A DNA stretch of 64,000 bases from Acidithiobacillus thiooxidans ATCC 19377 (GCF_009662475.1 NZ_CP045571.1:680501-744500), one strand, 5' to 3'; positions 17,434 through 26,139 are shown, counted from the first letter of the stretch. The notes: a model not told the origin generated them from the sequence alone. Made by a program: numbers and translations.

Positions 17434-18748
17434 GAATGGAAGAACAGCCGGTGTTGCCATGGATAAGCAGGTCGTTGCCGACCATCTGCATACCCTTGAA
17501 CATGGCCTGCAGGCTCCCCGCAATGGTGATCTCCTCAACCGGATATTGAATCTCGCCATTTTCTATCCAGAAGCCGGCGGCACCGCGTGAATAGTCGCCG
17601 GTGACCATATTGATCCCAAAACCGATCAGTTCGGTGACCAGTAAACCCCGTCCCATTTCCCGGATCATTTCCTGCAGTGATCGGCTGCCGGGCTCCAGGG
17701 TCAGATTGTGGACACCTCCGGCATTTCCGGTGGTCGCCATCTGCAACTTGCGGCCACTGTAACTGTCGAGGATGTATCCCTGCAGAATGCCTTCGGAAAT
17801 AATGTCGCGATTGCAGGTGGCTACGCCTTCCGAGTCAAAGCTGGCACTGCCCAGCCCCTTGGGGCGCAAAGGTTCTTCATAAATGCGAATATGTTCCGGA
17901 AACAGGGTCTTGCCCAGGCTGTCCAACAGAAAGGAACTTTTACGATATAGACTGCCACCACTGATGGCACTGGCCAGGTGTCCAAGGATGCTGGAAGCCA
18001 CCTGATTTTCAAAAATCACCGGTGCCCTGGTGGTGGGTAGCTTACGGGCATCCAGACGCCGCACCGCCCGTTCGGCGGCAATTTTGCCGATACTTTCCGG
18101 ACTGGCCAATGCGCTGGCATTGCGGGCTACATCATACCAGTAGTCCCTTTGCATGCCGCCTTTCAGATCTTCGGCAATGACTGAGCAGGACAGGCTATGC
18201 TGGGACGATTGTCTTTTCCCCACAAAACCCAGACTGTTGGCGTAAACGGAAAGGCCTTCGCTGGTGCCCAGGCTTCCCCCTTCAGAATTGTGAATACGTG
18301 GATCACTATCACGGGCAGCCGCCTCGCAACGGCGTGCCAACTCTGCGGCCGTATCGGCGTCTATTGACCAGGGATGATAAAGATCCAGATCAGGGAACTC
18401 GCGGGCAAAAAGCTCCGGATCAGCCAGGCCCGAAAAGGGGTCTGCGGAGGTGTGACGGGCAATGGTGAGCGCGGCTTCCACGGTTTCGGCAATGGCCTTG
18501 CGCGAAAAATCCGAGGTGGAGGCACTACCTTTGGACTGCCCCAGGTAGACCGTCACACCCATTCCTTTATCCTGATTGTACTCAATGGATTCCACTTCAC
18601 CGAGGCGGACGGTCACAGAAAGTCCCTTGCCCGTACTCGCTGCCGCTTCTGCTGCAGTTGCCCCCTGTTTGCGGGCGAGAACCAGAATATCCTCGCTGAT
18701 CTGGCACAGGGTTTCGGCATTCAGGGTGGAATGGGGGGCTTGGCTCAT
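17402..18748 (-). CDS. pmbA: Metalloprotease-like protein PmbA/TldE
   Basis: A 448-aa TldE/PmbA protein, the non-catalytic partner of TldD in the TldD/E complex that degrades unstructured peptides and matures some modified peptides. Family stretches are seen: GKGLSVTVRLGEVESIEYNQ near the N-terminus, the central RPKGLGSASFDSEGVATC and C-terminal MVTGDYSRGAAGFWIENGEI. TldD itself is not in this window. It ends inside the lnt 3' end. An IS256 element is inserted 73 bp upstream of the start and may have replaced or separated its native promoter. Confidence 0.95.
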   Translation of the reverse strand: MSQAPHSTLNAETLCQISEDILVLARKQGATAAEAAASTGKGLSVTVRLGEVESIEYNQDKGMGVTVYLGQSKGSASTSDFSRKAIAETVEAALTIARHTSADPFSGLADPELFAREFPDLDLYHPWSIDADTAAELARRCEAAARDSDPRIHNSEGGSLGTSEGLSVYANSLGFVGKRQSSQHSLSCSVIAEDLKGGMQRDYWYDVARNASALASPESIGKIAAERAVRRLDARKLPTTRAPVIFENQVASSILGHLASAISGGSLYRKSSFLLDSLGKTLFPEHIRIYEEPLRPKGLGSASFDSEGVATCNRDIISEGILQGYILDSYSGRKLQMATTGNAGGVHNLTLEPGSRSLQEMIREMGRGLLVTELIGFGINMVTGDYSRGAAGFWIENGEIQYPVEEITIAGSLQAMFKGMQMVGNDLLIHGNTGCSSILIDEMMIAGE

Positions 18749-18821
18749 GGGCTTGGGTCTCGCTGTGAATGAAAGAATCCCGACATCTTACTCCCAAGCC
18801 ATCCGATGTAGAAAGAAAATG

Positions 18822-20236
18822 GAGCTATAGTCAAATCTGGTGTATGAGCATTTTCTGACATAGATCAGGCGGCGGTCTGTTGATCATCCGGCAGGGTGAG
18901 GTTAGCCGGTAAGCCATCGATAAATTTCACCCCTGCAAAAAGCTGCAGGACTTTCTCTGGAGCATAAATCCCAATCCAGCGTTTTTCAGCCTGCTGCAGC
19001 ATCTTGAAACCCAATCCCAGAAAGCTGCTGCGTGATACACAGTTCTTCGTCCGGGTAGTCCGGTGGCGTACCGTAGCGAAGGTGGACTCAATGGCATTGG
19101 TGGTCCGGATATGCCGCCAGTGTTCGGCCGGAAAATCATAGAAAGCGAGCAATTCAGCCCGATCTTTTTCCAGTTTAGCCACGGCCTTGGGATACTTTGC
19201 CTGGTAATTGCGCACAAACACGTCCAGTGCTTTTTCCGCAGCCTGGCGATTGGCGGCCATCCAGATTTCCTGCAACGCTGCCTTGGCTTTGCTCTGTTGG
19301 GCTTTGGGAAGTTCGTTGAGAATGTTGGCGGTCTTATGCACCCAGCAGCGTTGCTGACCAGTTTCGGGATAGGCTTCATCCAGTGCGGCCCAAAACCCCA
19401 TGGCACCATCCCCAATGGCGAGCAAAGGGGCCGCCTCCAGACCGCGCGCCTGCAGGTCACGCAGAATCTCCAGCCAGGAAGCTTTGGATTCGCGCAGGCC
19501 GTCACTGACACTGACCAGCTCTTTCTTGCCCTCTGCCGTCACGCCGATAATCACCAGCAGGCAGATACGCGGATCCTCCTCCGCACGGAGGTTCGTATAA
19601 ATACCGTCTACCCACCAGTAAGCATAGCGCTTTCCCTGTAGGGAGCGGTGTTGCCAATGGGCATACTCTTGCGCCCACTCCGCCTTGAGACGTCCCAACA
19701 CCGCAGGTGAAAGTCCCTTGGCCTCATCACCCAGCAAAATGGAAAGGGCTTCCTGCATGTGGCCGGAAGACACCCCATGCAGATAGAGCCAAGGTACTGT
19801 AGCGGCTACTGTTCGTGATTTGCGTACATACGGAGGCGCCAGTACCGAATTGAATTTGATCCCCGATCCTGAGCGGTCCCGCACCTTGGGTACTTTGACG
19901 GGTACCGGACCCAGAGCGGTCATGATCTCGCGCTCCGGCAGATGCCCATTACGCACGACCGCCTGACGCCCATCAACCATCCGCACCGTCGCAAATTCTT
20001 CCAGCAATACCGCCACCTCTGCCTCTATGGCCTGCTCAATCAGAGAGCGTGCCGCGCGTCGAAGTATCCCTTCAATGCCCAGACCCAACTCTCCCATCCC
20101 ACCTGCTATTACGGTATTCTTTTCCACGGCGTACTCCTTATGTTGCTCTTTGAGTCGGAAACCCTTTGTAGCAACAGTACGCCACCTCATTCAAGCCAGT
20201 TGTAACGCGCCCGTACACCACTTTCGAGCATAGCTC
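18822..20236 (-). mobile_element. IS256-family insertion sequence, complete (IST2-like size)
   Basis: A 1415-bp element with imperfect 28-bp terminal inverted repeats (18822-18849 and 20209-20236; both begin GAGCTAT inward and share TGGTGTA). It is flanked by a perfect 9-bp target duplication AAGAAAATG at 18813-18821 and 20237-20245. One intact transposase gene lies inside. IS256 members make 8-9 bp duplications, which fits. The length is close to what I recall for IST2 of Acidithiobacillus. The clean duplication indicates a fairly recent insertion between pmbA and the fold-back element. Confidence 0.95.
18865..20127 (-). CDS. IS256-family (Mutator-type) transposase
   Basis: A 420-aa DDE transposase with the IS256 pattern: first Asp in YWWVDGIY, second Asp in AIGDGAMGFW, the RCWVHKTANIL block, and Glu in RTTNAIESTF with the C/D(2)H-like region between. 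The GTG at 20127 is chosen because AAGGAG lies 6 nt upstream; the longer frame to 20190 would start inside the terminal region. No frameshift or internal stop is seen, so the element is probably still mobile. Confidence 0.93.
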   Translation of the reverse strand: MEKNTVIAGGMGELGLGIEGILRRAARSLIEQAIEAEVAVLLEEFATVRMVDGRQAVVRNGHLPEREIMTALGPVPVKVPKVRDRSGSGIKFNSVLAPPYVRKSRTVAATVPWLYLHGVSSGHMQEALSILLGDEAKGLSPAVLGRLKAEWAQEYAHWQHRSLQGKRYAYWWVDGIYTNLRAEEDPRICLLVIIGVTAEGKKELVSVSDGLRESKASWLEILRDLQARGLEAAPLLAIGDGAMGFWAALDEAYPETGQQRCWVHKTANILNELPKAQQSKAKAALQEIWMAANRQAAEKALDVFVRNYQAKYPKAVAKLEKDRAELLAFYDFPAEHWRHIRTTNAIESTFATVRHRTTRTKNCVSRSSFLGLGFKMLQQAEKRWIGIYAPEKVLQLFAGVKFIDGLPANLTLPDDQQTAA

Positions 20237-20268
20237 AAGAAAATGACTGATGAATGACTGTTGAACCT

Positions 20269-20465
20269 AAAAAATGGCCGTTGGGTCTGCAGGCTTTTTG
20301 CTCCATTGTTCATTGCCTGTTGTTCTACGGCTCATCCTGCTGTCAGGAGAGAACTCGCCCTGCGGGCTCAGACAGCTCTCCTGACGGGCGCAGGATTTCG
20401 CCAAGAACAACAACGGCTCGAAACAAAAGTCGCTGCAAAGCCTGCAGACCCAACGGCCATTTTTT
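20269..20465. repeat. 197-bp fold-back element with perfect 29-bp terminal inverted repeat
   Basis: The ends 20269-20297 and 20437-20465 are perfect 29-bp inverted copies (outer end AAAAAATGGCCG, inner end GCAGGCTTT). The interior continues to pair in the same register: TTGTTCT with AGAACAA, ATCCTGC with GCAGGAT, GTCAGGAGAG with CTCTCCTGAC, and GCCC with GGGC at the apex. The whole is one long interrupted hairpin. It codes for nothing convincing. Candidates are a MITE-like or REP-type repeat or a structured RNA. It lies just upstream of the bfd promoter. No flanking duplication is obvious. Confidence 0.8.
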
Positions 20466-20477
20466 GGGGTAATGTTA

Positions 20478-20506
20478 TTGACATGCATTATCATTTGCGT
20501 TTGAAT
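20478..20506 (+). promoter_or_regulatory. bfd-bfr promoter with Fur-like box
   Basis: TTGACA (20478-20483), a 17-nt spacer and TTGAAT (20501-20506) form a good sigma-70 promoter 30 nt upstream of bfd. The spacer contains, on the minus strand, a 19-bp sequence (20480-20498) matching 13 of 19 positions of the E. coli Fur consensus, with the core AATGATAAT intact. Iron control by Fur would suit the genes, but the operator call is inference. Confidence 0.55.
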
Positions 20507-20536
20507 GCTGTGTAAGAGCTTTTGATGAGAATAGCT

Positions 20537-20764
20537 ATGTATATATGCCTATGTAACGTTGTCACCGAAAAAGACATTCATCAGGCAGTATGTGAAGGTG
20601 CCTGTTCCATGCGGGATCTACGCCAACAGTTAGGTGTGGCCTCCCAGTGCGGGCGTTGTGCGACTTGTGCCAAAGCGATTCTGGATCAGGAAACGCAGCA
20701 TGCCAAAGCCATGCAATATCCCATGCATCAGCATTCCCGGTCTACACTCAAGCGTGCGGTCTAA
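20537..20764 (+). CDS. bfd: Bacterioferritin-associated ferredoxin
   Basis: A 75-aa [2Fe-2S] protein that docks on bacterioferritin and reduces its stored iron for release. The four cluster cysteines are in the family spacing: CLC near the N-terminus (MYICLCNVVTEKDIHQAV) and CGRC about 30 residues later. The ATG at 20537 matches the family's start; TTG 20522 and ATG 20525 are in frame but give an atypical leader. The C-terminal 20 residues (Gln/His/Met-rich) are longer than usual. It lies 50 bp upstream of bfr and is probably co-transcribed with it. Confidence 0.93.
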   Translation: MYICLCNVVTEKDIHQAVCEGACSMRDLRQQLGVASQCGRCATCAKAILDQETQHAKAMQYPMHQHSRSTLKRAV

Positions 20765-20813
20765 ACACTCATTTTCTAGTCCATTAAATTAACTATTCAA
20801 CCAGGAGCGCGTC

Positions 20814-21302
20814 ATGAAAGGGGATAAAAAAGTTATTCAGTTGTTGAACAAGGCACTGGCCATTGAGCTGACGGCCATTAATCAATATTTTCTGCATGCC
20901 CGCATGTACAAAAACTGGGGACTTTTTGCTTTGGGTAAGCATGAATATGCGGAATCCATTGAAGAAATGCAGCATGCCGACAAACTCATCGAACGTATTC
21001 TGTTTCTGGAAGGCCTACCCAATCTGCAGGACCTGAATAAATTACTCATCGGTGAAAATGTCGCTGAATGCTTGGCTTGTGACTTGAAACTGGAAGAAGC
21101 TGGCCGTGCCCATTATGTTGAGGCCATCCATTATTGTGAATCGGTCAAAGACTACGTCTCGCGTGACATTCTCGTCGAAATTCAGGAGCAGACTGAAGAG
21201 CATATTGACTGGCTGGAAACCCACATTGATCTGATCGACAAAATGGGTTTACCCAACTTTATGCAAACGGCCTCGGGTCCTTTGGGTGCTGGGGCCGATT
21301 AA
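20814..21302 (+). CDS. bfr: Bacterioferritin subunit with Thr at ferroxidase position 127
   Basis: A 162-aa subunit of the 24-mer haem-containing iron store. Met52, the haem ligand, is present, as are ferroxidase ligands E18, E51, H54, E94 and H130. Position 127, Glu in E. coli Bfr, is Thr here (QTEEH, where E. coli has DEEGH with no gap). The site should therefore bind or oxidise iron less well, or the protein may work as one partner of a mixed shell. AGGAGCGCGTC precedes the ATG. Its stop overlaps the convergent DUF1826 gene by 4 bp. Confidence 0.95.
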   Translation: MKGDKKVIQLLNKALAIELTAINQYFLHARMYKNWGLFALGKHEYAESIEEMQHADKLIERILFLEGLPNLQDLNKLLIGENVAECLACDLKLEEAGRAHYVEAIHYCESVKDYVSRDILVEIQEQTEEHIDWLETHIDLIDKMGLPNFMQTASGPLGAGAD

Positions 21303-21961
21303 TCATTCCAAAGCGCATCCAGGGAAAGCGCAATGCGCATTTTCCCTGTGCTGCCCAGGGCCGGGGAACGATGTATGATCCCCTTTCCGGCATTGTTTTC
21401 CCAGGCCTCTCCTTTGAGCAGAGCGATGGCAAATGCGGGGACCTCCCCGATGCCGCGAGGATCGCGAATTAGCCCGGATTTCAGGTCCGCCAGTCCTCGG
21501 GATCCCTCTCCCAGTTTACTGCGATCCGCATAATCACTGCTTAGCCATTGCGTGCCCGGCCCTTTCCAGGTGCACAACAAACGGATTCCCGTAAAATCTG
21601 TATGGAATCTTGGGCACATAGCCCGATCGAGAACCATCAGGCGAAGCGCGATAGCGTCGCAACCGGTTAAATCGAAGTAAAGCTCCATCAGGAAGCGTAT
21701 GTCTTTCAGTAAGAACTCCCGGCCGGATAAGTCGGGCAACAGCTCTGCAGGGAAAAGCGTTCCACGATTGAAGGATTGGCGAATTCCGCTGCCCAGATCA
21801 TTTTCGGCGGCATCCAGATAATCCAGTATTTCCGGTTGTTGGGATCTTTGCATTATGCACAGCTGGACGTCCGTATCGAAAATGCTGACAAGATCGGCAA
21901 GTTGATCTACGAACAGTATTTCATCGGTTCCTGCACCTTGTTTTAATGTGGCTTGCGACAT
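21299..21961 (-). CDS. DUF1826 protein, zinc-regulon associated
   Basis: A 220-aa soluble protein of the DUF1826 family. The conserved segments [22 protein letters not shown] and [19 protein letters not shown] resemble a cupin-like or oxygenase-like metal site (His-x-Asp, later His). Members are commonly found beside COG0523 GTPases under zinc control, exactly as here: it follows the GTPase gene by 9 bp on the same strand. Biochemical function is unknown to me. The best inference is a role in the low-zinc response. Confidence 0.8.
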   Translation of the reverse strand: MSQATLKQGAGTDEILFVDQLADLVSIFDTDVQLCIMQRSQQPEILDYLDAAENDLGSGIRQSFNRGTLFPAELLPDLSGREFLLKDIRFLMELYFDLTGCDAIALRLMVLDRAMCPRFHTDFTGIRLLCTWKGPGTQWLSSDYADRSKLGEGSRGLADLKSGLIRDPRGIGEVPAFAIALLKGEAWENNAGKGIIHRSPALGSTGKMRIALSLDALWND

Positions 21962-21970
21962 GGGAACTCC

Positions 21971-23170
21971 TCACCATTCCGGAAATGGGTCAACAAAACC
22001 ATTCCATGCCGACGGACCCTGCTGCCACTCTGCATCGGTAAGCAAGCAATCGCTCAGAGATTGACGGATCTTGTCTTCATCCATGTTTTGTCCGATAAAA
22101 ACCAGCTCCTGGCGGCGGTCGCCCCATTCTCCCTGAAAATGTTTCTCGATAGCCTGGCGTTCTTCAGGATCTTTAGGCCAGTATTTTTTGGGGGTGTCGG
22201 CCCACCATTGTCCGGCCGCTTGATGTCGGAAAATTCCCCCGGCCTGAGACCAGAGTCCTGCGACATCCGGCCGGCTCGCTAACCAGAAAAATCCCTTGCT
22301 GCGTAATACGCTGTCCCAATTCTGATGCATCAAGTCCCAGAATCGTTGCGGATGAAAGGGGCGGCGAGCGGCAAAATGAAAACTGCCAATACCATATTCC
22401 GTACTTTCAGGAATATGTTCCCCGCGCATTTCCATCAACCATCCGGGGGCCTGGCTGGCTTCTTCAAAGTCAAAAAGACCGGTTTGCAGTACGCGACTGA
22501 CAGGAACCCGACCAAACTCGGAAATTTCAATGCGCGCCCGAGGATTGAGCGCATTCAAAATAGCCATCAAGCTCTGCTGTTCTTCCGGGCTGATGAGGCC
22601 CACCTTGTTCAACACCAGCACATTGCAGAATTCAATCTGCTCAATCAGGAGGTCGGTAATGGTGCGCTCATCTTCTGCGCCCAGTGACTCTCCACGATCG
22701 CGCAATAATTGAGCGTCGGCATATTCCCGTAGAAAGTTATAGGCATCCACGACCGTCACCATGGTATCCAGGCGCGCCAACTGTGACAGTGAGCTGCCTT
22801 GTTCATCCTCAAATGTGAAGGTTTCGGCGACGGGCAAAGGCTCAGAAATCCCCGTGGATTCAATTACCAATTGGTCAAAACGCCCTTCTTTTGCCAATAA
22901 GGCCACCTCCTCAAGCAAATCTTCCCGGAGCGTGCAGCAGATGCAGCCATTGGACATTTCAACGACTTTTTCTTCCGTGCGTGATAGTTGCGCGCCCCCT
23001 TCACGGACCAGGGCGGCATCAATATTGATTTCACTCATGTCATTGACAATTACTGCGACACGCCGGTCTTCCCGGTTGTGCAGGATATGGTTGAGGAGCG
23101 TGGTTTTGCCGGCACCGAGAAAACCCGACAACACGGTGACGGGAAGGGGAGTGGTGGAGAGCTGGGACAT
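21971..23170 (-). CDS. COG0523 metal-chaperone GTPase (ZigA/YciC type)
   Basis: A 399-aa GTPase of the G3E/CobW class thought to deliver zinc to client enzymes when zinc is scarce. Walker A GFLGAGKT is at 16-23, the metal motif CxCC is at 76-79 (GCICC), and switch region IESTGISEP is present. A C-terminal CobW domain follows ([19 protein letters not shown]). The base-specificity motif is NKVG instead of the usual NKxD. A Zur-like palindrome lies 43 bp upstream of the start, and the DUF1826 gene follows, which together support a zinc-starvation operon. Confidence 0.9.
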   Translation of the reverse strand: MSQLSTTPLPVTVLSGFLGAGKTTLLNHILHNREDRRVAVIVNDMSEINIDAALVREGGAQLSRTEEKVVEMSNGCICCTLREDLLEEVALLAKEGRFDQLVIESTGISEPLPVAETFTFEDEQGSSLSQLARLDTMVTVVDAYNFLREYADAQLLRDRGESLGAEDERTITDLLIEQIEFCNVLVLNKVGLISPEEQQSLMAILNALNPRARIEISEFGRVPVSRVLQTGLFDFEEASQAPGWLMEMRGEHIPESTEYGIGSFHFAARRPFHPQRFWDLMHQNWDSVLRSKGFFWLASRPDVAGLWSQAGGIFRHQAAGQWWADTPKKYWPKDPEERQAIEKHFQGEWGDRRQELVFIGQNMDEDKIRQSLSDCLLTDAEWQQGPSAWNGFVDPFPEW

Positions 23171-23212
23171 GGTAAATCCTCACAATGATAACTGAAACGG
23201 CATGCCATAATA

Positions 23213-23258
23213 TGCAACTAAGTTGCACATAACAACATGGGAATCCTGTGCAGGTCAA
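23213..23258 (-). promoter_or_regulatory. Putative Zur operator and promoter of the COG0523 operon
   Basis: The palindrome TGCAACTAAGTTGCA (23213-23227) lies between a possible -35 (TTGACC on the minus strand, 23253-23258) and the GTPase start. Fourteen of its 15 bases recur in the importer promoter at 26867-26881. Shared presence at a COG0523 gene and a metal importer is the pattern expected for Zur. The regulator itself is not in this window. Confidence 0.65.
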
Positions 23259-23362
23259 GCGAGGAGAACACAAAGCGCCCTCTTTTGTTGCCAAAGTCGC
23301 GGCAGGCCTCCGGGCTGACAGCCGGCTGGGTTCCATTTGCAGAGGTGTGGATATTACTGGTA

Positions 23363-23391
23363 TTGACTACACAAATGATAATCGTTTACAT
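23363..23391 (+). promoter_or_regulatory. Promoter of the FeoC-like gene with Fur-like box
   Basis: TTGACT (23363-23368), 17 nt, TTACAT (23386-23391). Within it, 23371-23389 matches the Fur consensus at 13 of 19 positions with core ATGATAATC. This places a likely iron-responsive repressor site across the promoter. Confidence 0.5.
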
Positions 23392-23443
23392 TAATAACCA
23401 GTGGTTGTGCTGTTTTGTCTATAAGACTTTCAAGGAGACGAAT

Positions 23444-23713
23444 ATGCTGAAAGAAGTACTCGCCCATGTGCGCCAATATCCGGGCATCACTCTGGAGTCG
23501 TTGATTGATTTACATGCTGCCGATGCGGAGTACATGTCCGCATTGCTGGCTAAACTCACCAAAAATGGTCAGTTGCTGGCGATGGAAACCGGCTGTGCAG
23601 AAAGTGGCCGTTGTCGGGAAGGCGGCAATAAACCATCCCGCATCTGCTTTTTTTGTTCGGCTGTGGATAAGGCCAACCTGGAATACAGCCAGTCCGTGAT
23701 GTTGCATTCCTGA
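23444..23713 (+). CDS. FeoC-like winged-helix protein with Cys cluster
   Basis: An 89-aa protein with the FeoC outline. An N-terminal winged-helix part (MLKEVLAHVRQYPGITLESL ... SALLAKLTKNGQL) is followed by a loop and tail carrying four cysteines (CAESGRC and later CFFC) that could bind an iron-sulfur cluster. AAGGAG lies 7 nt before the ATG. FeoC usually accompanies FeoA/FeoB ferrous transporters; neither is nearby, so this copy stands alone among metal genes under a Fur-like promoter. It may act as an iron- or redox-sensing regulator; that is inference. Confidence 0.65.
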   Translation: MLKEVLAHVRQYPGITLESLIDLHAADAEYMSALLAKLTKNGQLLAMETGCAESGRCREGGNKPSRICFFCSAVDKANLEYSQSVMLHS

Positions 23714-23886
23714 ACAGAGCCTGTTTTTTATGGGCCTTATGACATTTTTTGTGGGTGTTGGTTTTTCCGCAGACTGTTTGCCTGCTCCGAAGGCATAGTC
23801 AAACATCAATTATGTCGGTCGGAAATCATGGGAAACCTGAGCTGAACAATGACTTTTTCTTCACGACGCGCCAGCATATGGCGATT

Positions 23887-23913
23887 GGTAGCCTGAATGA
23901 GGCTACCTTTTTT
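23887..23913 (+). terminator. Rho-independent terminator
   Basis: Stem GGTAGCCT / AGGCTACC (8 bp), loop GAATG, then six T. It lies 174 bp past the FeoC-like stop. The rest of the 437-bp gap 23714-24149 shows no convincing gene; a 63-codon frame across the terminator is not believable. Confidence 0.85.
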
Positions 23914-24149
23914 ATGGTCCGCGAGCGTAACGGGTTTTAATCTTAGGTTTTCCTGGTCGGAGCGTATGGTGGCCATCAATGGGCAATTTTCCACAAAAAG
24001 CGCTGGTGTGCTGCTCCGTGTGGCATTAAAGCCAATAGTAAGGTTAGGGTATAATTAAAATTGTAGCGAGCTAACTGAATTTCTATTTTGTTACTGGTCT
24101 TGCAAAGAATTAAGATTAATGATGTGTTAATCGACACAGGAGATCGATA

Positions 24150-24341
24150 ATGGATATGCATTCAATGAGCATGCAGGCGATGACCAACAGCATGCATTAT
24201 ATTTCTGATGGGCAAACCGCTGCGGGGATCATAGTGACGGGTTTGATTGCCTTTGCTTTTTTTGGGTTGGCTGCAGCGCTGTTCATGCGCGCTGCGCGTG
24301 CCGAGGCAAAAAAAGAAGCACAAGAGGCAAGCAAGCACTAA
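24150..24341 (+). CDS. Mini membrane protein with Met/His-rich N-terminus
   Basis: A 63-aa protein: N-terminal 18 residues rich in Met and His (MDMHSMSMQAMTNSMHY), one hydrophobic helix (about 26-48, IIVTGLIAFAFFGLAAALFM), then a basic/acidic tail (RAARAEAKKEAQEASKH). By the positive-inside rule the Met/His segment faces the periplasm, where it could bind copper, zinc or another soft metal. AGGAG precedes the ATG by 8 nt. I do not recognise a family. Its position in a metal region supports a metal role, but this is inference. Confidence 0.65.
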   Translation: MDMHSMSMQAMTNSMHYISDGQTAAGIIVTGLIAFAFFGLAAALFMRAARAEAKKEAQEASKH

Positions 24342-24971
24342 AAGCGATGATGCTATTTAGAAACCTGCTGTTTGGTTTTCAAGCGTGCAAATGATAGTGC
24401 CAACCCAGTCGGATAATGGCGACGAAGGCATTTGGGAGGGTGTACCCGGGCCCATTGGCGCCGGGGTTGATGATATATTGCAGGTCGGGTTGGATATACA
24501 AATCCTTGAAAACGGGCTGTTTGAAGTTCACTTCCAGACTGGTTTCTGCAGCCCCCGTATTCGAACCGGATTGGCGTTGCCAGGCGCGGGCCATGCCCAG
24601 GCTCAGGGTAGAGCCGGGTGAATCCGGAATGAAATGTCGCAGCCGCAATCCTGCGCCCACATAGGCATTCACCGGCGAAACGGCTGCAGCATTGGGGGCT
24701 CCGCCACCTTGCAGGAAGACCCCCCAGGTCATCTGATCGGCTTTCCAGCGATACTCGGCGGTACCGTAAAATCCGCCCTGACTGGTAGAAGAACCGATGC
24801 CAATATTTTGGGTGAGGTAAGGGCCGTAGATGTGGTTGTAATAGCCTCCGGCCTTGAGCATCGCCGTGCCAGGACCGACGGGAATGCTTTGGTCGACTTC
24901 ACCATAATAAATCATTCCGTCACTGCCCCAGGGCGCACGGAAAGGATGGACGCCATCCGCACCAAACGCGC

Positions 24972-26057
24972 CTAGTGTAGTGTTGCATTCTGTTTGCTGC
25001 TTAAATGGCTGTTGGCGCGAATGACTTTTTGCAGGATGTCGCGGGCGGTTTTGGTCCAGATGAAAGGTTTGGGATGGGTGTTGTGGTGGTCGATGTACCC
25101 CTCAATGGCCTGGATGAGTTCAGGCACACTGGTGAACACCCCACGACGTAACCGCTGGGTCGTGATATCCCGAAAGAAACGCTCGACCATGTTGAGCCAG
25201 GATGCCGAAGTGGGCGTAAAGTGCATGTGAATACGCGGGTGCTTGTCGAGCCACGCCTGTACTACCGGGTGTTTATGGGTCGCATAGTTGTCGGCGATCA
25301 AATGCAGAGCCTTGTCCTTGGGCGTCTGCCGATCAATTTTCTTCAGGAACTTCAGCCATTCCACATGGGTATGGCGCTGTTGACACTGTCCGATGACCTG
25401 ACCATCCAGCACGTTGAGGGCGGCAAACAAGGTCGTGGTACCATTACGTTTGTAGTCGTGGGTCATCGTTTCTGCGCGGCCCTTTTTGAGGGGAAGTCCC
25501 GGTTGGGTCCGGTCCAGGGCCTGCACCTGACTTTTTTCATCCGCGCAGAGCACCAAGGCATGCTCCGGGGGAGACATATACAACCCCACAATATCTTCCA
25601 GCTTTTCCACAAAATGCGGGTCACGTGACACCTTGAAACCACGCAGCAGATGAGGCTTGAGGCCATGCTTGCGCCAATGCCGTGACACACTGGCGGCACT
25701 GACACCCAGTTCTGCCGCCATCCTACGCGTACTCCAATGCGTCATCGCTTCCGGCTTACTCTGCGTGGTCAATTCTACCAGACGGGCCACATCCACTTTC
25801 ACCGGAGGGGCGCCGCGCGGTAAATCGCGTTCAATGCCCGACAAGCGGTGTTCCAGATAACGCTTGCGCCAACGTGCGACTTGCAGGCGATCCACCCCCA
25901 GGCGCTCCGCAATTTCTTTGTTCTGCAAGCCCTCTGCCGCCAGCAATATCATCCGTGCCCGTAATGACAAGCGGACACTGCTTAATCGGGAGGCGACTAT
26001 ACGGGACAACTCGGACCGCTCTTCGCTGGTTAAAGTGACTGTGGGCGCAACTCGCAA
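24972..26057 (-). CDS. IS630-family transposase
   Basis: A 361-aa DDE transposase of the IS630 type. An N-terminal helix-turn-helix region (LQNKEIAERLGVDRLQVARW, then a second HTH near VSAASVSRHWRKHG) precedes the catalytic core: first Asp in LCADEKSQ, second Asp in LIADNYATHK, Glu in SWLNMVERFF. The start is TTG at 26057 with GGAG 8 nt upstream. The terminal TAG is made of the target TA plus the first host base beyond the element, so the reading end depends on the insertion site. The frame is intact. Confidence 0.92.
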   Translation of the reverse strand: MRVAPTVTLTSEERSELSRIVASRLSSVRLSLRARMILLAAEGLQNKEIAERLGVDRLQVARWRKRYLEHRLSGIERDLPRGAPPVKVDVARLVELTTQSKPEAMTHWSTRRMAAELGVSAASVSRHWRKHGLKPHLLRGFKVSRDPHFVEKLEDIVGLYMSPPEHALVLCADEKSQVQALDRTQPGLPLKKGRAETMTHDYKRNGTTTLFAALNVLDGQVIGQCQQRHTHVEWLKFLKKIDRQTPKDKALHLIADNYATHKHPVVQAWLDKHPRIHMHFTPTSASWLNMVERFFRDITTQRLRRGVFTSVPELIQAIEGYIDHHNTHPKPFIWTKTARDILQKVIRANSHLSSKQNATLH

Positions 26058-26139
26058 GGCTCGACTCCATTCATACCCTCAACATGGAGCTATTTTATCA
26101 TCATTAACCTTAAGGTTCACCAAGAATGCAACACTACAC
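24975..26139 (-). mobile_element. IS630-family insertion sequence, complete
   Basis: A 1165-bp element with perfect 17-bp inverted ends (GTGTAGTGTTGCATTCT at 24975-24991 and its inverse at 26123-26139). It is flanked by TA on both sides (24973-24974, 26140-26141), the target duplication expected for IS630/Tc1 elements. It contains one full transposase gene whose stop codon is completed by the flanking TA. It interrupts the porin gene. Confidence 0.95.

Noticed and set aside
23749-23940. 63-codon frame downstream of the FeoC-like gene
   Set aside because: It runs through a strong rho-independent terminator and has no ribosome-binding site or family.
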